Part shown: positions 12,629 to 20,869 of the stretch, one piece after another
Numbering within the stretch: position 1 is the stretch's first letter
How the letters are laid out: every line of letters begins with the position of its first letter
Assembly: GCF_029024925.1 (NCBI RefSeq)
Contig: NZ_CP118962.1
Coordinates: forward strand, 2,817,501 to 2,866,949
Source of the DNA: Enterococcus faecalis
GTDB taxonomy: Bacteria; Bacillota; Bacilli; Lactobacillales; Enterococcaceae
Direction: 5' to 3'
DNA: 49,449 bases
Program-made: the position numbers and the translations under genes
The notes under the pieces: model-generated
The model's database searches: none
Told to the model about the DNA's origin: nothing
Seen by the model: the letters and a program-made list of their open reading frames with translations, nothing else

Positions 12629-13382
12629 TCTCCAACACTTCCTTTGCTAGTGCTTGATACACTTCGGCACCTTTTGAGCGAATATCATAGTCAATGATTG
12701 GTAAACCATGACTTGGTGCTTCGGATAAACGGACATTTCTTGGAATAATCGTATCATAGACTTTTTCACGGAAATATTTACGGACTTCTTCAACGACTTC
12801 GGCACCTAAATTGGTCCGAGCATCGTACATGGTTAACAAGACCCCTTCAATTTTCAATTCAGGGTTAAAATGTTTTTGAACCAAGCGAATCGTATTTAGC
12901 AATTGACTCAAGCCTTCTAATGCGTAATATTCACATTGAACAGGAATTAGAATCGAATCACTTGCTGTAAAAGCATTGATTGTTAAATGCCCTAGAGAAG
13001 GCGGGCAATCAATTAAAACGAAATCATACATGTCTCTTACTTCATCAATTGCTAATTTCAAGCGCGATTCTCGAGCCATCATTGAAGTTAACTCAATTTC
13101 GGCGCCTGCTAATTGAATAGTTGCAGGGACAATATCTAAATTTTCACGGCTGGTATGTTGAACCACGCTAGTGATTGGTTCTTCATTTACAAGGACATCA
13201 TACACATCATGTGCGACATCTGGTTTAGGGACACCCATGCCACTGGTAGCATTTCCTTGTGCATCAATGTCGATCAGTAAGACTTTTTTGCCTAAGTTTG
13301 CTAAACATGCGCCTAAATTTACAGTGGTCGTTGTTTTACCAACGCCGCCTTTTTGGTTCGCTACAGAAATAATTCGTGTCAT
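12621..13382 (-). CDS. parA: Chromosome partition ATPase ParA (Soj)
   Basis: 253-aa deviant Walker-type ATPase. The P-loop KGGVGKTTTTVNLG is near the N terminus, the DIDAQGN (Walker A') motif follows, and the Walker B strand is FVLIDCPPSLG. It works with ParB in origin segregation and is expected to influence DnaA. A GGAGG site is 9 bases before the ATG. It is coupled to parB and lies 15 bp after rsmG, the usual rsmG-parA-parB arrangement. Confidence 0.95.
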   Translation of the reverse strand: MTRIISVANQKGGVGKTTTTVNLGACLANLGKKVLLIDIDAQGNATSGMGVPKPDVAHDVYDVLVNEEPITSVVQHTSRENLDIVPATIQLAGAEIELTSMMARESRLKLAIDEVRDMYDFVLIDCPPSLGHLTINAFTASDSILIPVQCEYYALEGLSQLLNTIRLVQKHFNPELKIEGVLLTMYDARTNLGAEVVEEVRKYFREKVYDTIIPRNVRLSEAPSHGLPIIDYDIRSKGAEVYQALAKEVLENE

Positions 13383-13397
13383 GTGTGTGCCTCCATC

Positions 13398-14114
13398 TTA
13401 TTTAATCGGTTGTTTATTTGGTAATCCAGGTTTTCTGGGATATTTTTTAGGGGTTTCTTTTTTCTTTTGAATCACGACAATGTGACGTTCGTCTGCCGTA
13501 ATCGGCAAAGTAAAACCAACTTCTTTTTGAAATTGACCGCCTAATGTAGCGATTGCAGGTTTTGCTTCATTAATTTCTTCTTCACTTTTCGATGCTTTTA
13601 AGGCTAAAAAATAGCCTTCTTTTTTAACTAAGGGTAAACACAGTTCACTTAAAACATTTAATCGTGCAACTGCTCGCGCTGTAACGTAATCAAACGCGCC
13701 ACGAAATTCTGCTTTTTGACCAAATGTTTCTGCACGATCATGATACAAAGAAACATTAGCCAAACCTAGTTGATTCACCAACTCTGTTAGGAAAGTAATT
13801 CGTTTATTTAAAGAGTCAACAATTGTGACATTTAATGAAGGAAAAACAATTTTCAAAGGAATACTTGGAAATCCTGCGCCTGCGCCAACATCACAAATGG
13901 CTTTGTCACTGGCAAAGTCTTCAAAGAATGCCAACGAAACAGAATCATAGAAATGTTTCAAATAAACTTCTTTTTCTTCTGTAATGGCTGTTAAATTCAT
14001 TTTTTCATTCCATTCTACTAGTAAATGGAAATATTGGTCAAATTGTGTCATCTGTTGGTTTGTCAATTCAATGCCTTTTTCGGCTAATAGTTGTCTAAAT
14101 TCTTCGGGTAGCAT
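13398..14114 (-). CDS. rsmG: 16S rRNA m7G527 methyltransferase RsmG
   Basis: 238-aa SAM-dependent methyltransferase (GidB family). Motif I is [16 protein letters not shown]. It methylates N7 of G527 in 16S rRNA. The open frame extends upstream to 14273, but the ATG at 14114 has a proper AAGGAG site and gives the family's usual length and N terminus ([10 protein letters not shown]). The C-terminal tail is basic ([14 protein letters not shown]). A perfect inverted repeat lies 18 bp upstream of this start. Confidence 0.95.
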   Translation of the reverse strand: MLPEEFRQLLAEKGIELTNQQMTQFDQYFHLLVEWNEKMNLTAITEEKEVYLKHFYDSVSLAFFEDFASDKAICDVGAGAGFPSIPLKIVFPSLNVTIVDSLNKRITFLTELVNQLGLANVSLYHDRAETFGQKAEFRGAFDYVTARAVARLNVLSELCLPLVKKEGYFLALKASKSEEEINEAKPAIATLGGQFQKEVGFTLPITADERHIVVIQKKKETPKKYPRKPGLPNKQPIK

Positions 14115-14131
14115 AAAGACTCCTTCCTTTT

Positions 14132-14157
14132 TTGTGAAACAGAAAAATGTTTCACAA
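14132..14157. repeat. Inverted repeat of parS-like half-sites before rsmG
   Basis: TTGTGAAACA (14132-14141) and TGTTTCACAA (14148-14157) are perfect arms around 6 bases. The arms equal parS halves in everted order. On the minus strand the stem ends just before the rsmG ribosome-binding site and has no T run, so it is not an obvious terminator. Confidence 0.65.
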
Positions 14158-14320
14158 TCATCTTTTCCTACTTTAACGCAAATAGCAATTTCTTGCAATG
14201 CTTTTCGGAAGATTTTTGCCTGAATGATAAAAGAAAAACCCGCCTTTTTATGTAGTAAAAAGTCTCTAGCCACGGGCCAAAATGTTCAATTGGCGGCAAC
14301 GAAAACCGCCTTTCTCTAAG

Positions 14321-14366
14321 AGTAAAACAAGCCAATGTTTCATGTGAAACATTGGCTTGTTTTACT
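14321..14366 (-). terminator. Terminator stem enclosing a parS-like site
   Basis: AGTAAAACAAGCCAA (14321-14335) and its exact complement (14352-14366) flank a parS-like 16-mer whose own halves also pair, giving a stem of about 22 bp. It overlaps the stop codon (14362) of the DUF3114-like gene. A weaker GGCGG/CCGCC hairpin lies at 14293-14311. Confidence 0.7.
14336..14351. other. parS: parS-like site 1
   Basis: TGTTTCATGTGAAACA differs from the classic parS palindrome TGTTTCACGTGAAACA only at one central base. It lies about 1.7 kb from parB and 35 kb from the origin edge of the window, where ParB loading sites are expected. Confidence 0.8.
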
Positions 14367-15348
14367 TACTATAATCATCGCACTTTATTTGTCGTTCTCT
14401 GCGGTAGTCGTATTCTTGGATACGGGGACTTAACCAACCTTTTTTGGCTGTTTTTCGTAATTGATGATCAAATCTCCCTGGTGGTGAACTATCTAGTAAT
14501 TCATGGGTACGATTATTCCGATTTGCATAATTAAACGATTCACCATTCAAGACTTTTTCCTGGTATTCATTGTTTTTGGCCGCTTGATAATAAGCTGGAT
14601 TACTAATTAATCTGCCTCGCCAGTCTTCAACTAACACATCCCACTGGGTTACAAAGGTCCCTTCTTCATTCAAAATAAACTCACTGTGAAAATTAGGCGT
14701 CAATCGTTTCTTATTAATCAAAGAATAAGATGCCCCCTCAGGGTATTTGTTGTGTAAACGAGCAGAGCTTTTTTTCAGTTTCCGCCCGCCCATTCCTTGC
14801 GGCTTGGCCGCAAAAACATAGCGTTTTAATGCCTGTTCATCGGTGTCCCCTTCTTGTTTAAAAAAATCGCGGATATACGTGATATTTTGACGATCAATAT
14901 ACATTCTTAATTGATGTATCTTTTTCGCTTTCTCTTGATTAAAGCTCCCAAGAAGACCTAACGGATAGGCTTTTTGAACTGTTTTTGCCAACAAATGCCA
15001 AAACGTCGCATGCGGTGCAATCGTCTTCGAGAAACGATAAGGTCCTACTAATTGCAACATGCCATGCTGATCCAACACTGCACCTAATTGCCATAACAGT
15101 AACGAGAGCTTTTCTTGCGGACGATAAGCCGAAAAGCGAAATAATCGCTCATACGCTGAAGAGCCCACTTCTTCCACTTCAGAAAACAGTTCCGTGACTG
15201 CTGTTTTCGCTTGCTCAAGTGGCAAGAAACGCGTGTCTTTTATGGCGCTTTCCACTAATCCATAAACAGCTTGGCGGTCCCAGCCAGCGTCAATCGCCGC
15301 CTCTACACCAGCACTCATTGCTTGTTGTAATTCTTGCCAACGTCCCAT
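14362..15348 (-). CDS. DUF3114-like protein, function unknown
   Basis: 328 aa with no signal peptide or membrane helix. The N-terminal half is helical. The C-terminal half is rich in conserved-looking polar and aromatic stretches (RLHNKYPEGASYSLINKK, NFHSEFILNEEGTFVTQWD, GESFNYANRNN, PPGRFDHQLR). These resemble the DUF3114 proteins of streptococci and enterococci, which have no assigned function. Clusters of H, D, E, N and R in this half suggest an enzyme, but I cannot name an activity. A GGCGGCGAG site precedes the ATG. Confidence 0.7.
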   Translation of the reverse strand: MGRWQELQQAMSAGVEAAIDAGWDRQAVYGLVESAIKDTRFLPLEQAKTAVTELFSEVEEVGSSAYERLFRFSAYRPQEKLSLLLWQLGAVLDQHGMLQLVGPYRFSKTIAPHATFWHLLAKTVQKAYPLGLLGSFNQEKAKKIHQLRMYIDRQNITYIRDFFKQEGDTDEQALKRYVFAAKPQGMGGRKLKKSSARLHNKYPEGASYSLINKKRLTPNFHSEFILNEEGTFVTQWDVLVEDWRGRLISNPAYYQAAKNNEYQEKVLNGESFNYANRNNRTHELLDSSPPGRFDHQLRKTAKKGWLSPRIQEYDYRRERQIKCDDYSK

Positions 15349-15434
15349 CTTCTCGCCGCCTTTTTCTATATACTTCTTCTATAATGATAATCCTTTCCCC
15401 GCAAAATGCCAACTGCTTTAACGCAAAAAAACAA

Positions 15435-15457
15435 CCCGCCCTTTGGGGAAGGGCGGG
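15435..15457 (+). promoter_or_regulatory. GC-rich hairpin before a 14-codon ORF
   Basis: CCCGCCCTT and AAGGGCGGG flank TGGGG in an otherwise AT-rich gap (15349-15758). A GGAGGAG ribosome-binding site begins two bases after the stem. On the minus strand the run of A upstream becomes a T run (TTTTTTT), so the same stem could act as a minus-strand terminator or attenuator. Confidence 0.6.
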
Positions 15458-15472
15458 CGGAGGAGTTAAAAA

Positions 15473-15517
15473 ATGAAAAAGTGTTTTGTTAGGGTTTTGT
15501 TTATCGGGTATGTTTAA
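15473..15517 (+). CDS. Possible 14-aa leader peptide
   Basis: ATG follows GGAGGAG by 7 bases and encodes MKKCFVRVLFIGYV before a TAA. The basic, then hydrophobic, composition and the perfect ribosome-binding site argue for translation. There is no plus-strand gene downstream (the next is minus-strand oleate hydratase), so it is not an obvious attenuator of a neighbour. The rest of 15349-15758 is AT-rich and shows nothing else I can identify. Confidence 0.35.
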   Translation: MKKCFVRVLFIGYV

Positions 15518-15726
15518 ATAATAGCCGTTAAATGTGAAGAAACTATGGTAAAAATGCGCCTTCTTTTCAACAAAATTTTGAAAAAGTCTCTTCAGAAATT
15601 AAGATTTTTTTGCGAAGTTGCCCACTGGCTACTCCCATTCAACATATTATATATTTAATATCTATAAAATCGCAAAAGAAATATACACAATAATGAATAT
15701 TTATTCAACGGTTAATAAAACAACCA

Positions 15727-15755
15727 AAAAAGCGAGTGATTTACACTCGCTTTTT
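15727..15755 (-). terminator. Oleate hydratase terminator
   Basis: AAAAAGCGAGTG and CACTCGCTTTTT form a perfect 12-bp stem with a 5-base loop, directly after the minus-strand stop. Confidence 0.9.
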
Positions 15756-15758
15756 CAA

Positions 15759-17531
15759 CTAAATTAAATGATTTTCTCTTAAAATATCACCAATATACGT
15801 ATCCTCAAATTTCTTCACAAAGTGTTCAACCATTTTGCGTTCCACGAACGGCATATCCATTTCTGTTAATTTTTTCTTGTCAGATAAATAATAAACAGAG
15901 TTTGCTAAGACGCGCAAGTCGTATGCAGAAGCAAACACTTCTGGTACTCCGCGTTCAACCTCTAGCAATTGATAAACAGCTTCCATCGCTGTCCGTACAG
16001 AATACTCTGTTGTAAACACCGTATCTCGTTCAGTATCTGCGAAGTTCCCAATGAAAGCAAGATTTTTAGAGCCGTTTGGTACAACTAATGGTCGATCGCC
16101 TGGTTCTCTTAACATAAAGTAAGAAGTGATAAACGGCATATAAACCGGAATAGTGGTAGCCGATTCTTCTGAAATACGTTCAATTTCCCCTTCTGGGACC
16201 CCTAAATGATAAAGTAACTCTTGCGTAATTTCTTGGCCTGTACATTGTTCGATTGGTTTTTTAATATAATTTCCTGGTTTATTAGAAAGTAATCCATATA
16301 CCCAAGTTATAGATTGTTGATCATTTTGTTCTTTGAAATGCGGTTGTCTATGCATAGCAAAACTCATCATCCAATTAGAGTCTTTGATAGTAATAATACC
16401 ACCTGTGACAATTTTTCCTGTCCGTAATTTACGATGTGTTAACCGAGAAAGATACGGTTCAATATCGAAATTTTCCCACGTAATCGTTGCTGAGACAAAC
16501 CAACTTTCATCTGGTAAATTTTCACAGAAAACTTCTGGGTGCCCAAATTCTGGGGATTGTTTTGCTAAGTTTTTCCAGAGATTCCAACTTCCCCCTAGTT
16601 CATGAGTAATTGGTGCTGGTGTATGATGATCTCCTTGCGTCGAACTTTCAGTAATTGAGCCATTCGTTACGAAGACTAAATCATTTTCAGTTAAAGGAAT
16701 TTCTTTGGTTTTGCCCGCTTGTGTCAGCAATAATCGCCGAGCAACTTTAGTAGCTCCTTTGATGTCGACTTGGATATCATTGATCGTTGTTTCATATTGA
16801 AAGTCTACCCCTTGATTGGTTAAAAAGCTTAGTAATGGTTTCACTAACGATTCGTATTGATTGTATTTGGTAAACTTCAAGGCTGTAAAGTCAGGCAAAC
16901 CTTTGATGTGGTGGATAAAGCGCATGATGTAACGGCGCATTTCAATGGCAGAGTGCCATTTTTCAAAAGCAAACATTGAACACCAATAGATCCAAAAGTT
17001 GGATTCAAAAAATTCTTCGCCGAAAACATCTTCAATTTTTTTGCCAATTAATTGATCTTCAGAAGTCATAAATAAATCAACGATTTCTTTTTGTGCTTTT
17101 TTGGATAAAGTAAATTGTCCATCATCTGGGACACGTTCGCCACGGTTATGAATAATGCGGCAATTTGAAGAATTCGGATCATCTAAATCTAAACGGTAAA
17201 ACTCATCTAGGACAGAGGCATCTTCTACTTCTAATGATGGTACCGAACGAAATAGATCCCACAAACACTCGAAATGGTTTTCCATTTCGCGTCCGCCGCG
17301 AGTGACAAAGCCATCATGGGGAATAAATTTACCATCTAAAGAACCGCCAGACAGCGTGAGTTCTTCAAAAATGTGAATATTTTCGCCCTTCATTTGACCG
17401 TCACGAATTAAGAAAACAGCCGTTGCTAAACCTGCTAGGCCACCACCAACGATGTAGGCACTCTTGTCATCTACACCTTTTGGTTTTCTTGGTCGAGCAA
17501 ATGCTTCATAATTTCCATTTGTGTATCTCAT
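15759..17531 (-). CDS. ohyA: Oleate hydratase
   Basis: 590-aa FAD-dependent fatty acid hydratase (67-kDa myosin-cross-reactive-antigen family). It adds water to the cis-9 bond of oleate to give 10-hydroxystearate. The dinucleotide-binding motif [20 protein letters not shown] is at about 26-45, and the next conserved block is LSGGSLDG. Length is typical. It is thought to detoxify host unsaturated fatty acids. An AGGAGG site lies 8 bases before the ATG. It is a single gene between its own terminator and a parS-like site. Confidence 0.93.
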   Translation of the reverse strand: MRYTNGNYEAFARPRKPKGVDDKSAYIVGGGLAGLATAVFLIRDGQMKGENIHIFEELTLSGGSLDGKFIPHDGFVTRGGREMENHFECLWDLFRSVPSLEVEDASVLDEFYRLDLDDPNSSNCRIIHNRGERVPDDGQFTLSKKAQKEIVDLFMTSEDQLIGKKIEDVFGEEFFESNFWIYWCSMFAFEKWHSAIEMRRYIMRFIHHIKGLPDFTALKFTKYNQYESLVKPLLSFLTNQGVDFQYETTINDIQVDIKGATKVARRLLLTQAGKTKEIPLTENDLVFVTNGSITESSTQGDHHTPAPITHELGGSWNLWKNLAKQSPEFGHPEVFCENLPDESWFVSATITWENFDIEPYLSRLTHRKLRTGKIVTGGIITIKDSNWMMSFAMHRQPHFKEQNDQQSITWVYGLLSNKPGNYIKKPIEQCTGQEITQELLYHLGVPEGEIERISEESATTIPVYMPFITSYFMLREPGDRPLVVPNGSKNLAFIGNFADTERDTVFTTEYSVRTAMEAVYQLLEVERGVPEVFASAYDLRVLANSVYYLSDKKKLTEMDMPFVERKMVEHFVKKFEDTYIGDILRENHLI

Positions 17532-17669
17532 TCTCGTTTCCTCCTATCATTTGATACCCTCATCATACTGCTACCAAAAAAAATACCCAAAAGATAACCC
17601 TTTTTTTTAAGAAATTCTTTGACAAATAAAGAAAATTGTCTAATTTTTAAGCAAATGAATAATCGTAGA

Positions 17670-17685
17670 TGTTTCATGTGAAACA
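17670..17685. other. parS: parS-like site 2
   Basis: An identical copy of TGTTTCATGTGAAACA, 3.3 kb from the first. It directly abuts the terminator of the sorbitol operon and is intergenic. Confidence 0.8.
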
Positions 17686-17686
17686 A

Positions 17687-17733
17687 AAAAAGAACGAGAA
17701 GAAAAATGGCCGCTTTTTCTTCTCGTTCTTTTT
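17687..17733 (-). terminator. Sorbitol operon terminator
   Basis: Perfect 20-bp arms (17687-17706 and 17714-17733) with core GAACGAGAAG, a 7-base loop and A/T ends. It touches the stop codon of the aldolase gene. Confidence 0.9.
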
Positions 17734-18409
17734 ATGCTAATTCGTTTACCGTTTCTACTCCAAAAACAGCAACCCAATCTTCCTGAAAATCAGTTACTGC
17801 TTTTTGAATGGCGGGCATTGCCAAGCCTTGTGTCACGAGTTCTGGTGCGATAGTGACCGCTTGCGCCCCCATTTGACAGGCTTGATTAATTTGTGCCACG
17901 TTTTTAAAACTAGCAGCTAAGATCTTACTCTTTGCGTTCGTCCGTTTAATTTCTGCAGCTAAATGCTCAATAACCTTTTGAGAATCAATTGTTAAATTCT
18001 CCATCCTATTATAATACGGTGCTAAATAATCTGCACCTGCCGCAATCGCTAGGTAGCCTTGAAATTCTGTATAAATAGCGGTTGCTGTTATCCGATAATT
18101 TGCCTGCTTTAGTTGTTTGATGGCTGCCAAGCCTGCTTCATTGACTGGGATTTTAATGAATGTTTCTTGGCCTAATTGTTGTACAATGGTTTGGGCATCT
18201 TCTAGCATCTCTTCTGTCGTTTGACCGACCACTTGGACGTGCAAACTCGCTTGTCCAATCTTTTTTTTGATTTCTTTCATCTGCGCAAAGAAGTCAATTT
18301 TTCCTGCTTGTTTAACAATACTGGGATTAGACGTTACGCCTGCCAGTGGTAAAATTTTCTGATACTTTCGAATAGCCTCAAGATTAATTGTATCTAGCAT
18401 AAATTCCAT
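17732..18409 (-). CDS. Transaldolase-family aldolase (fructose-6-phosphate aldolase-like)
   Basis: 225 aa, the short subfamily related to bacterial fructose-6-phosphate aldolase and TalC transaldolase. The N terminus [13 protein letters not shown] and GVTSNPSIV match the family. The Schiff-base lysine is expected in [11 protein letters not shown], and the [27 protein letters not shown] block is diagnostic. It is the last gene of the sorbitol operon, whose pathway yields fructose-6-phosphate, a plausible substrate. Whether it acts as an aldolase or a transaldolase cannot be decided here. Confidence 0.85.
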   Translation of the reverse strand: MEFMLDTINLEAIRKYQKILPLAGVTSNPSIVKQAGKIDFFAQMKEIKKKIGQASLHVQVVGQTTEEMLEDAQTIVQQLGQETFIKIPVNEAGLAAIKQLKQANYRITATAIYTEFQGYLAIAAGADYLAPYYNRMENLTIDSQKVIEHLAAEIKRTNAKSKILAASFKNVAQINQACQMGAQAVTIAPELVTQGLAMPAIQKAVTDFQEDWVAVFGVETVNELA

Positions 18410-18436
18410 CTTTTACGTTCCTCCCTCAAACGATAA

Positions 18437-18793
18437 TTATAGAATAGTGATTGTTGTACCAACAGTTATTTCAGGAATAGCTTTTTCTTCAACATATAAT
18501 GTACCTGGTAATTCAGGTGTTGTTGCGCCATCAAATTTAATAGTAATGTGACCCAATGTGTCTAAATTAGTTAATACTACCTCGCCTACAGCGGTAATCT
18601 GGTAAGTTTGTTCATCAATCACTAACGTTTGCTTGTCCGTAATCGCTTCTGTGACTGGCTGAACCTCAATGTTATAACAATAATCTGCTAAAGCATCTGG
18701 TGCATCTTTTCCAAATAAGATGACCATTTTTTCTTCTTTAAATAATTCGGCTTCTGGCCCAATAGACTGAACCTTTGTTGTAAATACTGACAT
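18437..18793 (-). CDS. srlB: PTS glucitol/sorbitol EIIA
   Basis: 118-aa cytoplasmic EIIA of the glucitol (Gut) PTS family, which passes phosphate from HPr to the EIIB domain. The family pattern includes the early ILFGKDAPDAL block and the conserved LGHITIKFDG. GGAGG precedes the ATG. It lies 24 bp after the EIIBC gene in the operon. Confidence 0.92.
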   Translation of the reverse strand: MSVFTTKVQSIGPEAELFKEEKMVILFGKDAPDALADYCYNIEVQPVTEAITDKQTLVIDEQTYQITAVGEVVLTNLDTLGHITIKFDGATTPELPGTLYVEEKAIPEITVGTTITIL

Positions 18794-18817
18794 TTCCCAT
18801 CCTCCAAAAAAAATTTT

Positions 18818-19813
18818 TTAACTATACAATCCAAAACTTGCTAACCAAGCAACTAGTACTCGAGGGGCACCATTTAAGAAACGAGAATATAAAACAGAAG
18901 GGACCCCGACTTCAACGGTTTCAGCTTCAGCTTCTTCCAAGCCTAAGCCCACGGGAATAAAGTCGCACGCGTTTTGTGTATTAATAGCAAACAATGCTGG
19001 TAAGGCTAGTTGTGGCGGAATGTTGCCTTTCCCAATTTCCACACCAATTAACGTACCAATTACTTGGCTGATTACTGCTCCAGGACCTAATAAAGGAGAA
19101 AGAAACGGCAGAGAACAAATAAAACCAATAATTGTTAAACCCACAATGTTTCCTGCCAATGGCGCCATGATATTGGCAAAAAATTCACCAATTCCTGAAC
19201 CTTGAATCACACCAATTAATAAAGAAACAAATGCCATAAACGGAATCACTGTGTTGATCATCGTTTGTACGCCTTCACGGGCTGATTGGTTGAATGTCGC
19301 TACAACTTTTCCTGCACCCATACCAATTTTCGCAACAAAACTTTGTTGTTCCGCTTTTTGTTCAGTAATTTTTTTACTTGTATCATATTTAAATTCTGTT
19401 TTTTTCGAGGTGGGCTTTTCTGTATCAGCAGCAGCTTCTTCTGATGTCAATGTAATTTGTTTCGGGCCTACAGCGGAAACATAAATTGTCTCATTAATGT
19501 ATTGTGCTAAGGGACCACTTTTGCCAGTTGGAACAACGTTAATAGTAGGAATTCCTTTTTTAGGATAAATTCCGCAACGAAGAGTGCCTCCACAATCAAT
19601 AATGGCTAATGCGATTTCATCATCTGGAATCGATGTCTTAAAACCATTGACCGCTTCCATTCCTGTCAATTCTACGATTTTATCAACAATTGCGGGTTTC
19701 TCGCCGCCACCTGTAATGTAAATAAATTTATGTTTTTCTTCTGTCGGTGTAATCACTAAGGGCCCACCATAACCGCCATTTCCTTTAACTACCTTAATAC
19801 TATTGTACGTCAT
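18818..19813 (-). CDS. srlE: PTS glucitol/sorbitol EIIBC
   Basis: 331 aa. The EIIB domain (1-120) carries the phospho-cysteine region [19 protein letters not shown] linker rich in K, E and T is at about 125-160, followed by several membrane helices of the C2 part, including a [15 protein letters not shown] stretch. It phosphorylates sorbitol during uptake, together with the separate EIIC. The ATG at 19813 has AGGAG upstream; the open frame extends 30 bases further without a better site. Confidence 0.92.
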   Translation of the reverse strand: MTYNSIKVVKGNGGYGGPLVITPTEEKHKFIYITGGGEKPAIVDKIVELTGMEAVNGFKTSIPDDEIALAIIDCGGTLRCGIYPKKGIPTINVVPTGKSGPLAQYINETIYVSAVGPKQITLTSEEAAADTEKPTSKKTEFKYDTSKKITEQKAEQQSFVAKIGMGAGKVVATFNQSAREGVQTMINTVIPFMAFVSLLIGVIQGSGIGEFFANIMAPLAGNIVGLTIIGFICSLPFLSPLLGPGAVISQVIGTLIGVEIGKGNIPPQLALPALFAINTQNACDFIPVGLGLEEAEAETVEVGVPSVLYSRFLNGAPRVLVAWLASFGLYS

Positions 19814-19829
19814 CTCACCTTGCTCCTTT

Positions 19830-20384
19830 CTAATCCACAGCAATCTCTACTGTTTTACTAAGGGTAATTCCTTGTTGTTTGCAAACATAGGCGGTAGTGA
19901 AATCGGTAACCCAACCGCCAATAAAATTCATTAATATCCCTACAAACATATAGCGAATCGCTAGGTCCATCGAATTTAGTCCTAACGTATCAATCCCTTG
20001 CGCAATCCCTAACCAAACGAACAATTCACCAGGATTAATATGAGGAAAAACTCCATTACTGGTATGACAAAATTGCGCTTGTGCAGCATAATAGCTAGGT
20101 TTATAGTATTCTGGTAAAAATCGTGCCATCGTAAAGGACATTGGATTGCCTAACATAAAAGCGGATAAAAAAGGCAGCACTAAATATCGCGTAATAGGAT
20201 TTTTGGCAGAAAGTTTGGCTACTTTGGTTACTCTTTCTTCTCCTAGAAAAGCAATTAAGGTATTCATAGCTACCATTAACATCAAAACAACAGGTACGAT
20301 GCCTGTCATCCAAGAAATAAATGTTTCTGCTCCTGTTTGGAAAAGGTGCATAAATCCTTCCGCAAATTTTGTAATATAAGACAT
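19830..20384 (-). CDS. srlA: PTS glucitol/sorbitol EIIC
   Basis: 184-aa membrane EIIC of the glucitol family with about four hydrophobic helices and the conserved [20 protein letters not shown] and [18 protein letters not shown] segments. It forms the sorbitol channel with SrlE. Its start shares one base with the gutM stop, indicating translational coupling. Confidence 0.92.
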   Translation of the reverse strand: MSYITKFAEGFMHLFQTGAETFISWMTGIVPVVLMLMVAMNTLIAFLGEERVTKVAKLSAKNPITRYLVLPFLSAFMLGNPMSFTMARFLPEYYKPSYYAAQAQFCHTSNGVFPHINPGELFVWLGIAQGIDTLGLNSMDLAIRYMFVGILMNFIGGWVTDFTTAYVCKQQGITLSKTVEIAVD

Positions 20385-20869
20385 TACTCGACACTTCCTT
20401 TCAATTTTGTTTGTACTTTATTTTTCCATAATTGCCATTGAATTTTGGCTCCATTAAGCGGCGTTAATGGTTGTGTTTCTTGATAATTGCCAAGCTCAAC
20501 ACGTAAGTAAATTTCTCGTGCATTTTCCATCGCTTGTTGGGTTAATTTATTTTCCTTTTGTACGAGTGGATGGTAATGATCCATATAATGAATATCCTCG
20601 TTCACGTACTGAGGTAAGGGATGAAATTTAGCTAGAACGGTGACACCTTGCATCTTTCTAGCGGCTAAGATTTTCCCTTGCGAATCCACAGCAAACAAGA
20701 TAATCGTGCCTGCTTTTAACTTCCCTGCACGTCGACCAATCGCGACTTTCCCTAATTGTCGCAATTCTTGGTAGTTTTGATTAAAGTGTTTAATCTGTTT
20801 CATTCCCATAGCTATCTGAACGAAGTAAGCTGTTAAAAAAAGCGCCCCGAATACGTAGATAAAACTCAT
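20384..20869 (-). CDS. gutM: Glucitol operon activator GutM
   Basis: 161-aa GutM family protein with one N-terminal membrane helix (about 3-20) and a basic cytoplasmic part (GRRAGKLKAGTIILFAVDSQG). In enteric bacteria GutM is an auxiliary activator of the sorbitol operon. The ATG at 20869 overlaps the gutR stop in an ATGA junction. Upstream in-frame codons lie inside gutR and were rejected as the start. Confidence 0.88.
   Translation of the reverse strand: MSFIYVFGALFLTAYFVQIAMGMKQIKHFNQNYQELRQLGKVAIGRRAGKLKAGTIILFAVDSQGKILAARKMQGVTVLAKFHPLPQYVNEDIHYMDHYHPLVQKENKLTQQAMENAREIYLRVELGNYQETQPLTPLNGAKIQWQLWKNKVQTKLKGSVE

Noticed and set aside
14115-14273. In-frame N-terminal extension of rsmG
   Set aside because: The extension has no ribosome-binding site, is unlike the family and crosses the inverted repeat; the ATG at 14114 has AAGGAG.
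20101-20394. 97-codon minus-strand frame overlapping srlA
   Set aside because: It overlaps the well-supported EIIC gene in another frame and has no family resemblance.
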